Both the position numbers and the translations under genes were made by a program. Of a stretch of DNA of 64,000 nt, positions 46,892-54,732 are shown in pieces (the first letter of the stretch is position 1; every line of letters starts with the position of its first letter). Where the stretch lies: contig NZ_BPQX01000037.1 of the NCBI RefSeq assembly GCF_022179525.1, forward strand, positions 1 to 64,000, written 5' to 3'. The notes under the pieces are model-generated. The model was not told where the DNA came from and searched no databases. It saw only the letters and a program-made list of their open reading frames with translations. The DNA comes from Methylobacterium persicinum. Its GTDB lineage: Bacteria > Pseudomonadota > Alphaproteobacteria > Rhizobiales > Beijerinckiaceae.

Positions 46892-47248
46892 ATGCGAATC
46901 ACCCAGGCCTTCACCTTTGAGGCGGCGCACCGGCTGCCGAACGTGCCCGCGACCCACCGCTGCCACCGGATGCACGGGCATTCCTACCGGGTCGAACTGA
47001 CCGTGGAGGGGCCTGTCGATCCGCAGACGGGCTGGGTGATCGACTTCTACGATATCGAATCCATCTTCGGCCCGCTGTTGCTGCGGCTCGATCACCATTG
47101 CCTCAACGAGATCGAGGGCCTCGAGAACCCCACCGCGGAGAACATCGCGGCCTGGATCTGGCATCGTCTGCGCCCCGATCTGCCGGGGCTCGCCCTCGTG
47201 CGCGTCGCGGAGACCCCGATGTCCTGGGCGGAGTACGATGGCGACTGA
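46892..47248 (+). CDS. queD: 6-carboxytetrahydropterin synthase
   Basis: Queuosine/7-deazaguanine pathway enzyme converting dihydroneopterin triphosphate to 6-carboxytetrahydropterin. The 118-residue protein has the zinc ligands in FEAAHRLPN and [24 protein letters not shown] and [11 protein letters not shown], and the catalytic Cys in HRCHRMHGH. The ATG at 46892 gives the family N-terminus. It overlaps queC by 11 bases, so the two are translationally coupled. Confidence 0.96.
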   Translation: MRITQAFTFEAAHRLPNVPATHRCHRMHGHSYRVELTVEGPVDPQTGWVIDFYDIESIFGPLLLRLDHHCLNEIEGLENPTAENIAAWIWHRLRPDLPGLALVRVAETPMSWAEYDGD

Positions 47249-47957
47249 TCCGATCGCGGGCGACGACGCGGCCCTCGTCTTGTTCTCGGGCGGCCAGGAT
47301 TCGGCGACCTGCCTCGCCTGGGCCCTGGACCGGTTCGCCCGGGTCGAAACCCTCGGCTTCGATTACGGCCAGCGCCATCGGATCGAACTGACCTGCCGCG
47401 CCGGGTTGCGGACAGGAATGGCGGGTCTCGACGCCGCGTGGGGCCGCCGGCTCGGCGAGGACCATACGCTTGGCCTCGATGCCCTGGGCGCCATCTCCGA
47501 CACGGCCCTGACCCGCGAGGCCGAGATAGGCTTCGAGGCGTCCGGATTGCCCAACACCTTCGTGCCGGGGCGCAACCTCGTCTTCCTGACCTTCGCCGCC
47601 GCGCTCGCCTACCGGCGGGGCATCCGCCACATCGTCGCCGGCATGTGCGAGACCGACTATTCCGGCTATCCCGATTGCCGGGACGACACGGTGAAGGCCC
47701 TGCAGGTGGCCCTCAACCTCGGCATGGAGCGCCGCTTCGTGCTGCATACCCCGCTGATGTGGATCGACAAGGCGCAGACTTGGCGCCTCGCGCAATCCCT
47801 CGGCGGAGTCCGGTTGACCGATCTGATCGTCGAGGACAGCCATACCTGCTACCTTGGCGAGCGCGGACAGCGCCACGACTGGGGCTACGGCTGCGGCGAA
47901 TGCCCCGCCTGCCGCCTCCGGGCGGAGGGGTTCGCCAAGTTCGCCGCGACGCCATAG
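47238..47957 (+). CDS. queC: 7-cyano-7-deazaguanine synthase
   Basis: ATP-dependent enzyme making preQ0 from 7-carboxy-7-deazaguanine and ammonia. The 239-residue protein has the PP-loop [56 protein letters not shown], and the four-Cys zinc site in SHTCY and [11 protein letters not shown]. It follows queD. queE is not in the window. Confidence 0.97.
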   Translation: MATDPIAGDDAALVLFSGGQDSATCLAWALDRFARVETLGFDYGQRHRIELTCRAGLRTGMAGLDAAWGRRLGEDHTLGLDALGAISDTALTREAEIGFEASGLPNTFVPGRNLVFLTFAAALAYRRGIRHIVAGMCETDYSGYPDCRDDTVKALQVALNLGMERRFVLHTPLMWIDKAQTWRLAQSLGGVRLTDLIVEDSHTCYLGERGQRHDWGYGCGECPACRLRAEGFAKFAATP

Positions 47958-48101
47958 GGCTGTTCGAAGGCCCAGCGCCATCCGCTCGAGCGGAGCGCCG
48001 CAGAGACGGGTGCCCGCCTCACGGGGATGGGAAGTCCACCGGGCTGGCCAACTTTCATGCGCACACCTAAATAGAGCACAATAATTCCAGGGAGGCTCAG
48101 A

Positions 48102-49088
48102 ATGGCCGCAGAAGCCGTTCGACCGGTGGGGCGGATGTTGGCTGGTTCGCGAACGGTCTCGCGGCGGCATGCCCTGTTCGGCGGACTATGCCTGTGCTGC
48201 CTCGCCACGGCCGGGCTCTCGCCCAGGGCCTATGCGGAGTCCTTCACGATGGAGGAAGCCGGTCCCGGCATCTTCATCCGCAAGGGATTGATCGCCGACG
48301 CCGACGCCGAGAACCTTGATGCCATCGCGAATATCGGCTTCATCATCGGCAAGAGCGGAGTGCTCGTCACCGAATCCGGTGGCAGCTTGGCGGACGGACA
48401 GTGGCTACGCGGCGAGATCGCCAAGCGCACGGACAAGCCGATCACCCATGTCGTCCTAACTCACGTCCACCCCGATCATGCCTTCGGTGCGGGGGCGTTC
48501 GTGGCGGACAAGCCGGTCTTCGTCGGCCACGCCAAGCTGCGTGAGGCCCTGGACGCCCGCGGGGAATTCTATCGCAAGCGGCTCGCCGACCTGTTCGGCG
48601 AGGAGAAGACCGGTCCGGTGGTCTACCCGACCATGTCCATCGCCGACACGGGGCAAATCGATCTCGGCGACCGCACGCTGACCTTCACTGCCCACGGGCC
48701 GGCCCATACGACCAGCGACCTCTCCATGCGCGACTCGGCGAGCGGCCTGCTGTTCCCGGCGGATCTGCTGTTCGTGGAGCGGATCCCGTCCTTGGACGGG
48801 AGCCTCAAGGGCTGGCTCAAGGAGCTGGAGCGGGTGAAGGCCAGCGGCGCGACCCAGGCCGTGCCGGGCCACGGCCCCGTGCGTGTCGATCTCGCCCCCG
48901 CCATGGCCGATCTGACCGCCTACCTCATCGCCCTCCGGGACGGCACCAAGGCGGCGATTGCCAAGGATGTCTCTATCGACAAGGCTGTCGATACGGTCGC
49001 ACAGGACCAGAAGGACAAGTGGAAGCTCTTCGAGCATTATAATCGTCGCAACGTGACGGTGGCTTATCAGGAACTCGAGTGGGATTGA
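48102..49088 (+). CDS. Quinoprotein relay system zinc metallohydrolase 2
   Basis: Exported metallo-beta-lactamase-fold protein associated with PQQ-dependent dehydrogenases. The 328-residue precursor has a Tat-like signal (SRRHALFGGLCLCCLATAG; twin Arg), then the MBL core with metal motif LTHVHPDHAFGAG (HxHxDH), TAHGPAHTTSDLSM, LLFPADLLFVERIP with the bridging Asp, and VPGHGPV. GGAGG precedes the ATG by six bases. It is the first of three colinear genes that match the quinoprotein-associated SoxYZ-like and CxxxCW families. Confidence 0.9.
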   Translation: MAAEAVRPVGRMLAGSRTVSRRHALFGGLCLCCLATAGLSPRAYAESFTMEEAGPGIFIRKGLIADADAENLDAIANIGFIIGKSGVLVTESGGSLADGQWLRGEIAKRTDKPITHVVLTHVHPDHAFGAGAFVADKPVFVGHAKLREALDARGEFYRKRLADLFGEEKTGPVVYPTMSIADTGQIDLGDRTLTFTAHGPAHTTSDLSMRDSASGLLFPADLLFVERIPSLDGSLKGWLKELERVKASGATQAVPGHGPVRVDLAPAMADLTAYLIALRDGTKAAIAKDVSIDKAVDTVAQDQKDKWKLFEHYNRRNVTVAYQELEWD

Positions 49089-49128
49089 GCCGTCGTCACA
49101 CAGAATCGATAAGATGGGAGACAACGCC

Positions 49129-49953
49129 ATGCGCCCGACCTTCGCCCTTGCCCTTGGCCTGACCCTCTCGGTCGGCGCCCTCTCCGGGCCGCTCGCCCCC
49201 GTCGTCCACGCGGCGGGCGCGTCGGACACCGATCAGGAGCGGGCGCAGCGCTGGCAGGAGATCGCCAAGTCGATCTTCGGCGACCGCAAGATCGAACCCA
49301 CCGACACCCTCGTGAAGATCGAGGCGCCCAAGCGCGCCGAGGATGCTGCCCTGGTGCCGATCACCCTGTCGATGCCCGATCGCGGCACGGTCAAGTCGGT
49401 GTCGCTCGTCATCGACGACAACCCCGCCCCCTATGCGGCGAAGTTCGAGTTCGGCCCCGCCGCCGACACGAGCGAGCTGAAGCTGCGCGTGCGGGTGAAC
49501 AACTACACCGACATGCATGCCGTGGTGGAGACCAACGACGGCAAGCTGTATGAGGCGAAGCAGTTCGTGAAGGCCTCCGGCGGCTGCTCGGCCCCGATGG
49601 GCATGAGCGACGAGGAGGCCATGAAGGGCATGGGCGACATGCGCATGAAGTTCGCCGACGCCCAGGCCGGGAAGCCGGTGGAGGCGACGTTGATGATCCG
49701 CCACCCGAACTTCTCGGGGATGCAGATGAATCAGGTCACCCGCGAGTTCACGCCGGCCCGGTACATCGAGAAGGTGACGGTCTCGGCCGGGGATGAGAAA
49801 GTCTTCACGATGACGGGTGACATCTCGATCGCGTCGAACCCGGTTATCAATTTCGGCTTCAAGCCGGACGGGAAGCCGATCCAGGTCGCGGCGAGCGACA
49901 ACCAGGGCGGACATTGGGCCCGCAGCTTCAACCCGCCGAGCCCGACGAACTGA
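49129..49953 (+). CDS. Quinoprotein dehydrogenase-associated SoxYZ-like carrier
   Basis: A 274-residue periplasmic fusion of SoxY-like and SoxZ-like domains. The signal peptide (TFALALGLTLSVGALSGPLA) is followed by a SoxY-like domain with RKIEPTDTLVKIEAPKRAED, ending in a KASGGCSAPMG arm whose Cys could carry a substrate or sulfur as in SoxY. The SoxZ-like half (VEATLMIRHPNFSGMQMN) then follows. The ATG at 49129 has GGGAGA nearby and is preferred to 49114. It lies 40 bases after the metallohydrolase gene and 2 bases before the next start. Confidence 0.9.
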   Translation: MRPTFALALGLTLSVGALSGPLAPVVHAAGASDTDQERAQRWQEIAKSIFGDRKIEPTDTLVKIEAPKRAEDAALVPITLSMPDRGTVKSVSLVIDDNPAPYAAKFEFGPAADTSELKLRVRVNNYTDMHAVVETNDGKLYEAKQFVKASGGCSAPMGMSDEEAMKGMGDMRMKFADAQAGKPVEATLMIRHPNFSGMQMNQVTREFTPARYIEKVTVSAGDEKVFTMTGDISIASNPVINFGFKPDGKPIQVAASDNQGGHWARSFNPPSPTN

Positions 49954-49955
49954 AC

Positions 49956-50549
49956 GTGCGGACCGGTCCGTTCCTGAAGAGATCGGCGGTGGCCCTGGCG
50001 GCCATCGCCTGCCTCGCCGCCGCGGCGCCGGCCGACTCGCCGGTCAACGTGCCGGAGCCCGAGGGGCTCTATACGGGTCCACAGAAGGGCTACACGCCGC
50101 CGACCCTGAAGGGTGCCCAAGTCGTCGATGCGGCGGCATTGGCCGCGCTCATCGATGGCCATGAAAAGCCGGTCCTGATCGATGTCGCCGCCCGGGAGCG
50201 CAAGCCGGCAAACTTTCCCGAGGGGCGGTTGTGGCTGCCGGTCCACCCTTCGATTCCGGGGGCGGTCTGGCTTCCCAATGCCGGCGCCGCCCCTTTGCCG
50301 CCGGAGCGCGAGGCTCAGTTCTTCAACAGGGTCGCAGCGCTGACCGGTGGCGACAAGGCCAAGCCCATCGTGGTCTTCTGCCATGTCGAGTGCTGGGGAA
50401 GCTGGAACGCCGGCAAGCGCCTCGTGGACAAGGGCTACACGGCCGTCCACTGGTTCCCCGAGGGTGTCGAGGGCTGGCAGGACGCCCACGAGACGCGAAA
50501 CCTGACGGAAGACGCGCAGTGGAAGAAGGGCGAGGTGGCGGAGCGGTAG
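49956..50549 (+). CDS. PQQ-dependent catabolism-associated CxxxCW-motif protein
   Basis: A 197-residue exported protein with a signal peptide (LKRSAVALAAIACLAAAAPA) and a rhodanese-like core. The motif is FCHVECWGSWNAGKRL, two Cys with three residues between and a following Trp. Such proteins occur with PQQ-dependent alcohol catabolism genes. The GTG at 49956 begins two bases after the stop of the SoxYZ-like gene, so the three genes form one unit. No quinoprotein dehydrogenase or cytochrome c gene is beside them in the window. Confidence 0.87.
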   Translation: MRTGPFLKRSAVALAAIACLAAAAPADSPVNVPEPEGLYTGPQKGYTPPTLKGAQVVDAAALAALIDGHEKPVLIDVAARERKPANFPEGRLWLPVHPSIPGAVWLPNAGAAPLPPEREAQFFNRVAALTGGDKAKPIVVFCHVECWGSWNAGKRLVDKGYTAVHWFPEGVEGWQDAHETRNLTEDAQWKKGEVAER

Positions 50550-50706
50550 CTATCCTCGTTCCTCCCCGCGCCTGACAACCCGGCCGTTCCGCCGTGTGTC
50601 CCCCTGTCCCCCCACGCCCCGGTCGTATAGGCCCTTACCCGCTTGAACCGTCCGGTCGGCCTCGCTCGCCTCGGCATCGTGGGGGCGGCGAAGCGAGCGG
50701 GGGCAG

Positions 50707-50728
50707 CGCGACGCCGGCCGGCGTCGCG
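50707..50728. terminator. Perfect GC palindrome before panB
   Basis: A 22-base perfect palindrome (centre GCCGGCCGGC, outer CGCGAC/GTCGCG) about 160 bases after the quinoprotein-relay unit and 42 bases before panB. It ends with TT only. It may end transcription of the upstream unit. Confidence 0.45.
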
Positions 50729-50770
50729 TTCCCCAGGTTGCCGGACTGAACTCGTGTGTGGGAGCGCCGG

Positions 50771-51589
50771 ATGTCCCAGGTCATCCAATCCCGCCGCCTG
50801 AGGGCGGTGGATCTCGCCAAGCGCAAGGCCGCGGGGCGCAAGATCGTCGCGCTGACCGCCTACCACGCGCATACGGCGGGCATCGTCGACAGCTTCTGCG
50901 ACTTCATCCTCGTGGGCGATTCCCTGGGCATGGTCATGCACGGGATGGAATCGACCATCCCCGTCACGCTGGAGATGATGATCCTCCAGGCGCAGGCGGT
51001 GATCCGCGGGACCACAAAGGCCCTGGTCGTGGTCGACATGCCTTTCGGCTCTTATGAGGCGAGCCGCGAGCAGGCCTTCCTCAGCGCGTCCCGGATCCTG
51101 AAGGAGACCGGGGCCGGTGCGATCAAGATGGAGGGCGGCGCCCACTTCGCCGACACCGTGGCGTTCCTGGTCCAGCGGGGCGTGCCGGTGATGGGCCATA
51201 TCGGCCTGACGCCTCAGGCGGTGAACGTGATGGGCGGGTTCAAGGTCCAGGGCCGGGCCCCCGACGACGAGCGCCGTCTGATGGAGGATGCCCGGGCGAT
51301 CTCCGAGGCCGGTGCCTTCGCCATCGTGCTGGAGGGCATCGTCGAGCCCGTGGCCCGGGCCATCGCCCGGTCGCCGCAGGTGACCGCCGCCACGATCGGC
51401 ATCGGCGCGTCCTCCGTCTGCGACGGGCAGATCCTGGTACTGGAGGACATGCTCGGCCTGTCCGAGCGGACACCGAAATTCGTGCGCCAGTTCGGCTCGC
51501 TCCGGGCCCATATCGAGGGTGCGGTGCAGGCCTATGCCGAGGAGGTCCGGGCCGGCACCTTCCCGGCCATCGAACAGACCTACGACTGA
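50771..51589 (+). CDS. panB: 3-methyl-2-oxobutanoate hydroxymethyltransferase
   Basis: First committed step of pantothenate synthesis, using methylene-tetrahydrofolate. The 272-residue protein has [39 protein letters not shown] (metal Asp), [41 protein letters not shown] and VLEGI with the catalytic Glu. The ATG at 50771 has GGAG six bases upstream. panC is not adjacent. Confidence 0.97.
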   Translation: MSQVIQSRRLRAVDLAKRKAAGRKIVALTAYHAHTAGIVDSFCDFILVGDSLGMVMHGMESTIPVTLEMMILQAQAVIRGTTKALVVVDMPFGSYEASREQAFLSASRILKETGAGAIKMEGGAHFADTVAFLVQRGVPVMGHIGLTPQAVNVMGGFKVQGRAPDDERRLMEDARAISEAGAFAIVLEGIVEPVARAIARSPQVTAATIGIGASSVCDGQILVLEDMLGLSERTPKFVRQFGSLRAHIEGAVQAYAEEVRAGTFPAIEQTYD

Positions 51590-51606
51590 CCGCCTTCCCT
51601 ATCCCT

Positions 51607-51637
51607 CGTCATTGCGGCACCGACTCTCGCAATGACG
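51607..51637. repeat. Minimal family 1 repeat (outer ends only)
   Basis: Two perfect 10-base ends, CGTCATTGCG and CGCAATGACG, separated by 11 bases. The inner arms found in full copies are missing, so this looks like an internal deletion product. It lies between panB and the NAD-regulator gene. Confidence 0.75.
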
Positions 51638-51645
51638 CATGGCGG

Positions 51646-52656
51646 CTACCCCACCCGCCGCGAGGGCAGCCGCAGGCCCGGGGCCGGGCGTTCCAGCAGG
51701 ACTTCCCGCCGGAAGCGCACGAGGCGAGCCGGGCGCCCGGCGGCGCCGCTGGTGATGCTCTCGGTTTCCTCGACGAGCCCCTGCTGGGCGACGAGGCGGC
51801 GGAAATTCTGCTTGTGCAGCTGCACGCCCGACAGGGCCTCGACGGTGCGCTGTAGCTGGAGCAGCGTGAAGGCTGGCGGCATCAGCTCGAACACCACCGG
51901 ACGGTACTTGATCTTGCCCCGGAGGCGCCCGATCGCCGTGGCGAGCACCCGGCGGTGGTCGAAGGCCATCGGTACCCCGGTCGGATCGCCCGCACGGCCG
52001 GGTCCGGGATTGCCCCGGGATTCGGGGACGAGCCCCGCCTCGAACAGCAACTCGTAGCGCTCCAGCACCCGCTCCTCGTTCCAGGTGCCCCCATTCATGC
52101 CGAAGGTGAGCCCCAAGCGGTCGAGCCTTCGCTGGCGAAGGGCCTTGTCCGCGGTGTCCGCAGCCCAGGCGGTGAGTCGCGGTTCGATGGCATCGAGCTG
52201 CGCCGGGCGGCCCTGGCGGAAATCCTCGTAGGGAAGGTAGCGGTACCAGTTGTGCCACGATGCCTCGGCGAGGCCAGCGGGCCGCTCCTCCCGGACGAGG
52301 GCGAGATAGGCGACGGACAAAGCGTGGGCCGCCGGGGCGTCCTCGCTGCCGGAGCGGTCCCGGTCGCCGAAGGTGTACAACTGCTCGACATAGCCGAGGC
52401 GCTGATTCGTCTGTCGCTCCACCCAGGCCCGAAGCCCCCGCTCCAGGGTGGCATGCTCCGGCACCAGCGGGCCCGCGGGCAGGCCGTCGCCCCGGCAGGT
52501 GGCCTGGCCGGGGACGCGGATCGTCAGCGCGCGAGGCTCGCCCTCGGTGGCGGCGATGATCACGGCGACGAGGCCCACGGCCGAGCGGTCGGTCACCGGC
52601 TGACCGGCACCGCCCCCTTTCGCCCCGTCCCTCGTCGTCTCCTCGGCGACCGACAT
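51646..52656 (-). CDS. COG4111-type NAD-metabolism regulator (Nudix-like plus winged helix)
   Basis: A 336-residue protein resembling the alphaproteobacterial NAD regulators of COG4111, related to NrtR. The N-terminal part (about 20-150; VGLVAVIIAATEGEPRALTI, VEQLYTFGDRDR) is Nudix-like but shows no intact Nudix box. The C-terminal winged helix (about 240-320; KYRPVVFELMPPAFTLLQLQ, VQLHKQNFRRLVAQQGLVEE) matches the NrtR DNA-binding domain. It probably senses an NAD-related nucleotide and represses NAD genes located elsewhere. The ATG at 52656 is used; a GTG ten codons upstream is possible. Confidence 0.8.
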   Translation of the reverse strand: MSVAEETTRDGAKGGGAGQPVTDRSAVGLVAVIIAATEGEPRALTIRVPGQATCRGDGLPAGPLVPEHATLERGLRAWVERQTNQRLGYVEQLYTFGDRDRSGSEDAPAAHALSVAYLALVREERPAGLAEASWHNWYRYLPYEDFRQGRPAQLDAIEPRLTAWAADTADKALRQRRLDRLGLTFGMNGGTWNEERVLERYELLFEAGLVPESRGNPGPGRAGDPTGVPMAFDHRRVLATAIGRLRGKIKYRPVVFELMPPAFTLLQLQRTVEALSGVQLHKQNFRRLVAQQGLVEETESITSGAAGRPARLVRFRREVLLERPAPGLRLPSRRVG

Positions 52657-52886
52657 GCGCCCGGCGTCAGCCTCCTGCTTGCCCACCGTCGTGGGGCAAC
52701 TCGGCGGTATAGGCGCGAGGTTTGGTCATCCGTCAACGCGCCGGACCAAGCCTGCGGCGTCCTCGTGCGGGAAAAGTCCCACCGGGTCTGGCGGTGACCG
52801 GGACGGGCGGGCACGAGATTGTCATTTCGAAAAGGCCGGCCGGCCATTGCATTTGAGGGCGAATCTAGATTGATTCCAATCTCAAG

Positions 52887-53198
52887 ATGTCCGAACGCAC
52901 AGCTCCGAGTCTTTGGTGGCAACTGACTCCCGCGCAGAGGGCGATGCTCCGTCGCCTTCGGTCCGAGGGTCCGCTGCCGACACCCGATCCCAGTGAGATG
53001 CGCACCGTGCGCTCCCTGGTGCGGCGCGGCCTGCTTCGGACGCGGGACCGCGGCCGGGATCGGGCGTCGGAGCCTGGATGCTGGTTCCTGACGGCCCGGG
53101 CGACGCGGTTGATGGAGCAGGCCGAAGGAATCGCGCCCTCGCCGCCGCCCGAGAGCAGACGGGGTGTTACCGATGAGAGGGCGGGTCAGGACGCCTAG
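52887..53198 (+). CDS. Hypothetical protein, possible small winged-helix
   Basis: A 103-residue protein: WWQLTPAQRAMLRRLRSEGP, then MRTVRSLVRRGLLRTRDRGR and CWFLTARATRLMEQAEGIAP, a helix-turn-helix-like layout of the kind seen in MarR-type wings. The C-terminus is disordered. No family assignment is made. It stands between the NAD regulator (divergent) and the aldehyde dehydrogenase gene (convergent). Confidence 0.55.
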   Translation: MSERTAPSLWWQLTPAQRAMLRRLRSEGPLPTPDPSEMRTVRSLVRRGLLRTRDRGRDRASEPGCWFLTARATRLMEQAEGIAPSPPPESRRGVTDERAGQDA

Positions 53199-53256
53199 CA
53201 GGCCTCCGCCGCCGCCATTGCGAGCGCAGGCAATGCGCCGCGACGACGGCAGCGGG

Positions 53257-54732
53257 TCAGGCGCCGAGGCCGCCGAGACAGATGTACTTCACCTCAAGGT
53301 AGTCATCGATCCCGAGCCGGCCGCCTTCGCGGCCGAGACCCGATTCCTTCACACCGCCGAAGGGCGCGACCTCGGTGGTGATGATCCCCTCGTTGACGCC
53401 GACCATCCCGTATTCCAGCGCCTCCGACACCCGGAAGGCCTGGCCGAGGTCGCGGGTGTAGAAGTAGCAGGCGAGGCCGTACTCGGTGTCGTTGGCCATG
53501 CGGATCGCCTCGGCCTCGTCGCGGAAGCGGAAAAGCGGGGCGAGGGGCCCGAAGGTCTCCTCCCGGGCGACGTTCATGGCCGGCGTGGCGTTGACCAGAA
53601 CGGTCGGCTCGAAGAACTGGCCGCCCAGCGTATGGCGGTGGCCGCCCGCGATCACCCGGCCGCCCTTCGCGACGGCGTCGCGGATGTGTTCCTCGGTCTT
53701 CTCCACGGCGGCCATGTCGATGAGCGGCCCCTGGGCGACACCGTTCTGCGTGCCGTCGCCGACCTTCAGCCTGTTGGCCGCCTCGGCCATCCGCTCGGCG
53801 AAGGCGTCGTAGATGCCGTCCTGCACGAGGAAGCGGTTGGTGCAGATACAGGTCTGGCCGGAGTTGCGGAACTTGGCGAGCATGGCGCCCGCCACCGCCC
53901 GGTCGAGGTCGGCGTCGTCGAAGACGATGAACGGCGCATTGCCGCCGAGTTCCATCGAGACCTTCTTCACGGTGCCGGCGGCCTGCTGCAGCAGCACCTT
54001 GCCGACTTCGGTGGAGCCGGTGAACGTCACCTTCTTGACCAGCGGGTTGCCCGTCAGCTCGCCGCCGATCGCCCGGGCCGGACCGGTCAGGATCGAGACC
54101 AACCCGTCCGGGATGCCGGCCATCTGGCAAAGCTTGCCCCAGGCGAGGCCGGAGAGGGGCGTCTGCGACGCGGGCTTGATGACGATGGGGCAGCCCGCTG
54201 CCAGCGCCGGGGCAAGCTTGCGGGCGATCATCGAGGAGGGGAAGTTCCAGGGGGTGATCGCCGCCACCACGCCGACGGGCTCCTTGGTGACGAGGATCTT
54301 CCGGTCCGCCCAGGGGGAGGGCACGGTCTCGCCGTAGACCCGGCGGGCCTCCTCGGCGAACCACAGGACGTAGGCGGCCGACATACCGACCTCGCCCCGC
54401 GACTCGGCGAGGGACTTGCCCTGCTCGGCGGTGAGGATCTGCGCCAGATCCTCCTGGTTCTCGGTGATGACCGCGGCGAGCCTGCGCAGGAGCACGGCCC
54501 GCTCGTTGGCGGTCTTCGCCCGCCATGCGGGGTAGGCGGCATGGGCCGCGGCGATGGCCCGCTTGGTCTCCTCGGCGCCCGCGCTCGGCACCCGCGCGAT
54601 CACCGCGCCGGTGGCCGGGTTGGTGACGTCGATCCGGCCGGAGCCGGACACCGACCATTCGCCGCCGATCAGGCAGGCTTCCACGAGGAGGTCGGGGTTC
54701 TTGAGGGCCGGGAGGGTGGCGGTCTCAGGCAT
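53257..54732 (-). CDS. gabD: NAD(P)-dependent succinate-semialdehyde dehydrogenase-like
   Basis: Aldehyde dehydrogenase of 491 residues, closest in pattern to GabD, which oxidises succinate semialdehyde to succinate. It has TPWNFPSSMIARKLAPALAA, FTGSTEVGKVLLQQAAGTVK, the general base in ELGGNAPFIVFDDAD, catalytic Cys in NSGQTCICTNRF, EETFGPLAPLFRF and PFGGVKESGLGREGG. The ATG at 54732 overlaps the end of the CoA-transferase gene by 8 bases. It is the last gene of a leftward six-gene run that also contains phaE and phaC. Confidence 0.9.
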   Translation of the reverse strand: MPETATLPALKNPDLLVEACLIGGEWSVSGSGRIDVTNPATGAVIARVPSAGAEETKRAIAAAHAAYPAWRAKTANERAVLLRRLAAVITENQEDLAQILTAEQGKSLAESRGEVGMSAAYVLWFAEEARRVYGETVPSPWADRKILVTKEPVGVVAAITPWNFPSSMIARKLAPALAAGCPIVIKPASQTPLSGLAWGKLCQMAGIPDGLVSILTGPARAIGGELTGNPLVKKVTFTGSTEVGKVLLQQAAGTVKKVSMELGGNAPFIVFDDADLDRAVAGAMLAKFRNSGQTCICTNRFLVQDGIYDAFAERMAEAANRLKVGDGTQNGVAQGPLIDMAAVEKTEEHIRDAVAKGGRVIAGGHRHTLGGQFFEPTVLVNATPAMNVAREETFGPLAPLFRFRDEAEAIRMANDTEYGLACYFYTRDLGQAFRVSEALEYGMVGVNEGIITTEVAPFGGVKESGLGREGGRLGIDDYLEVKYICLGGLGA

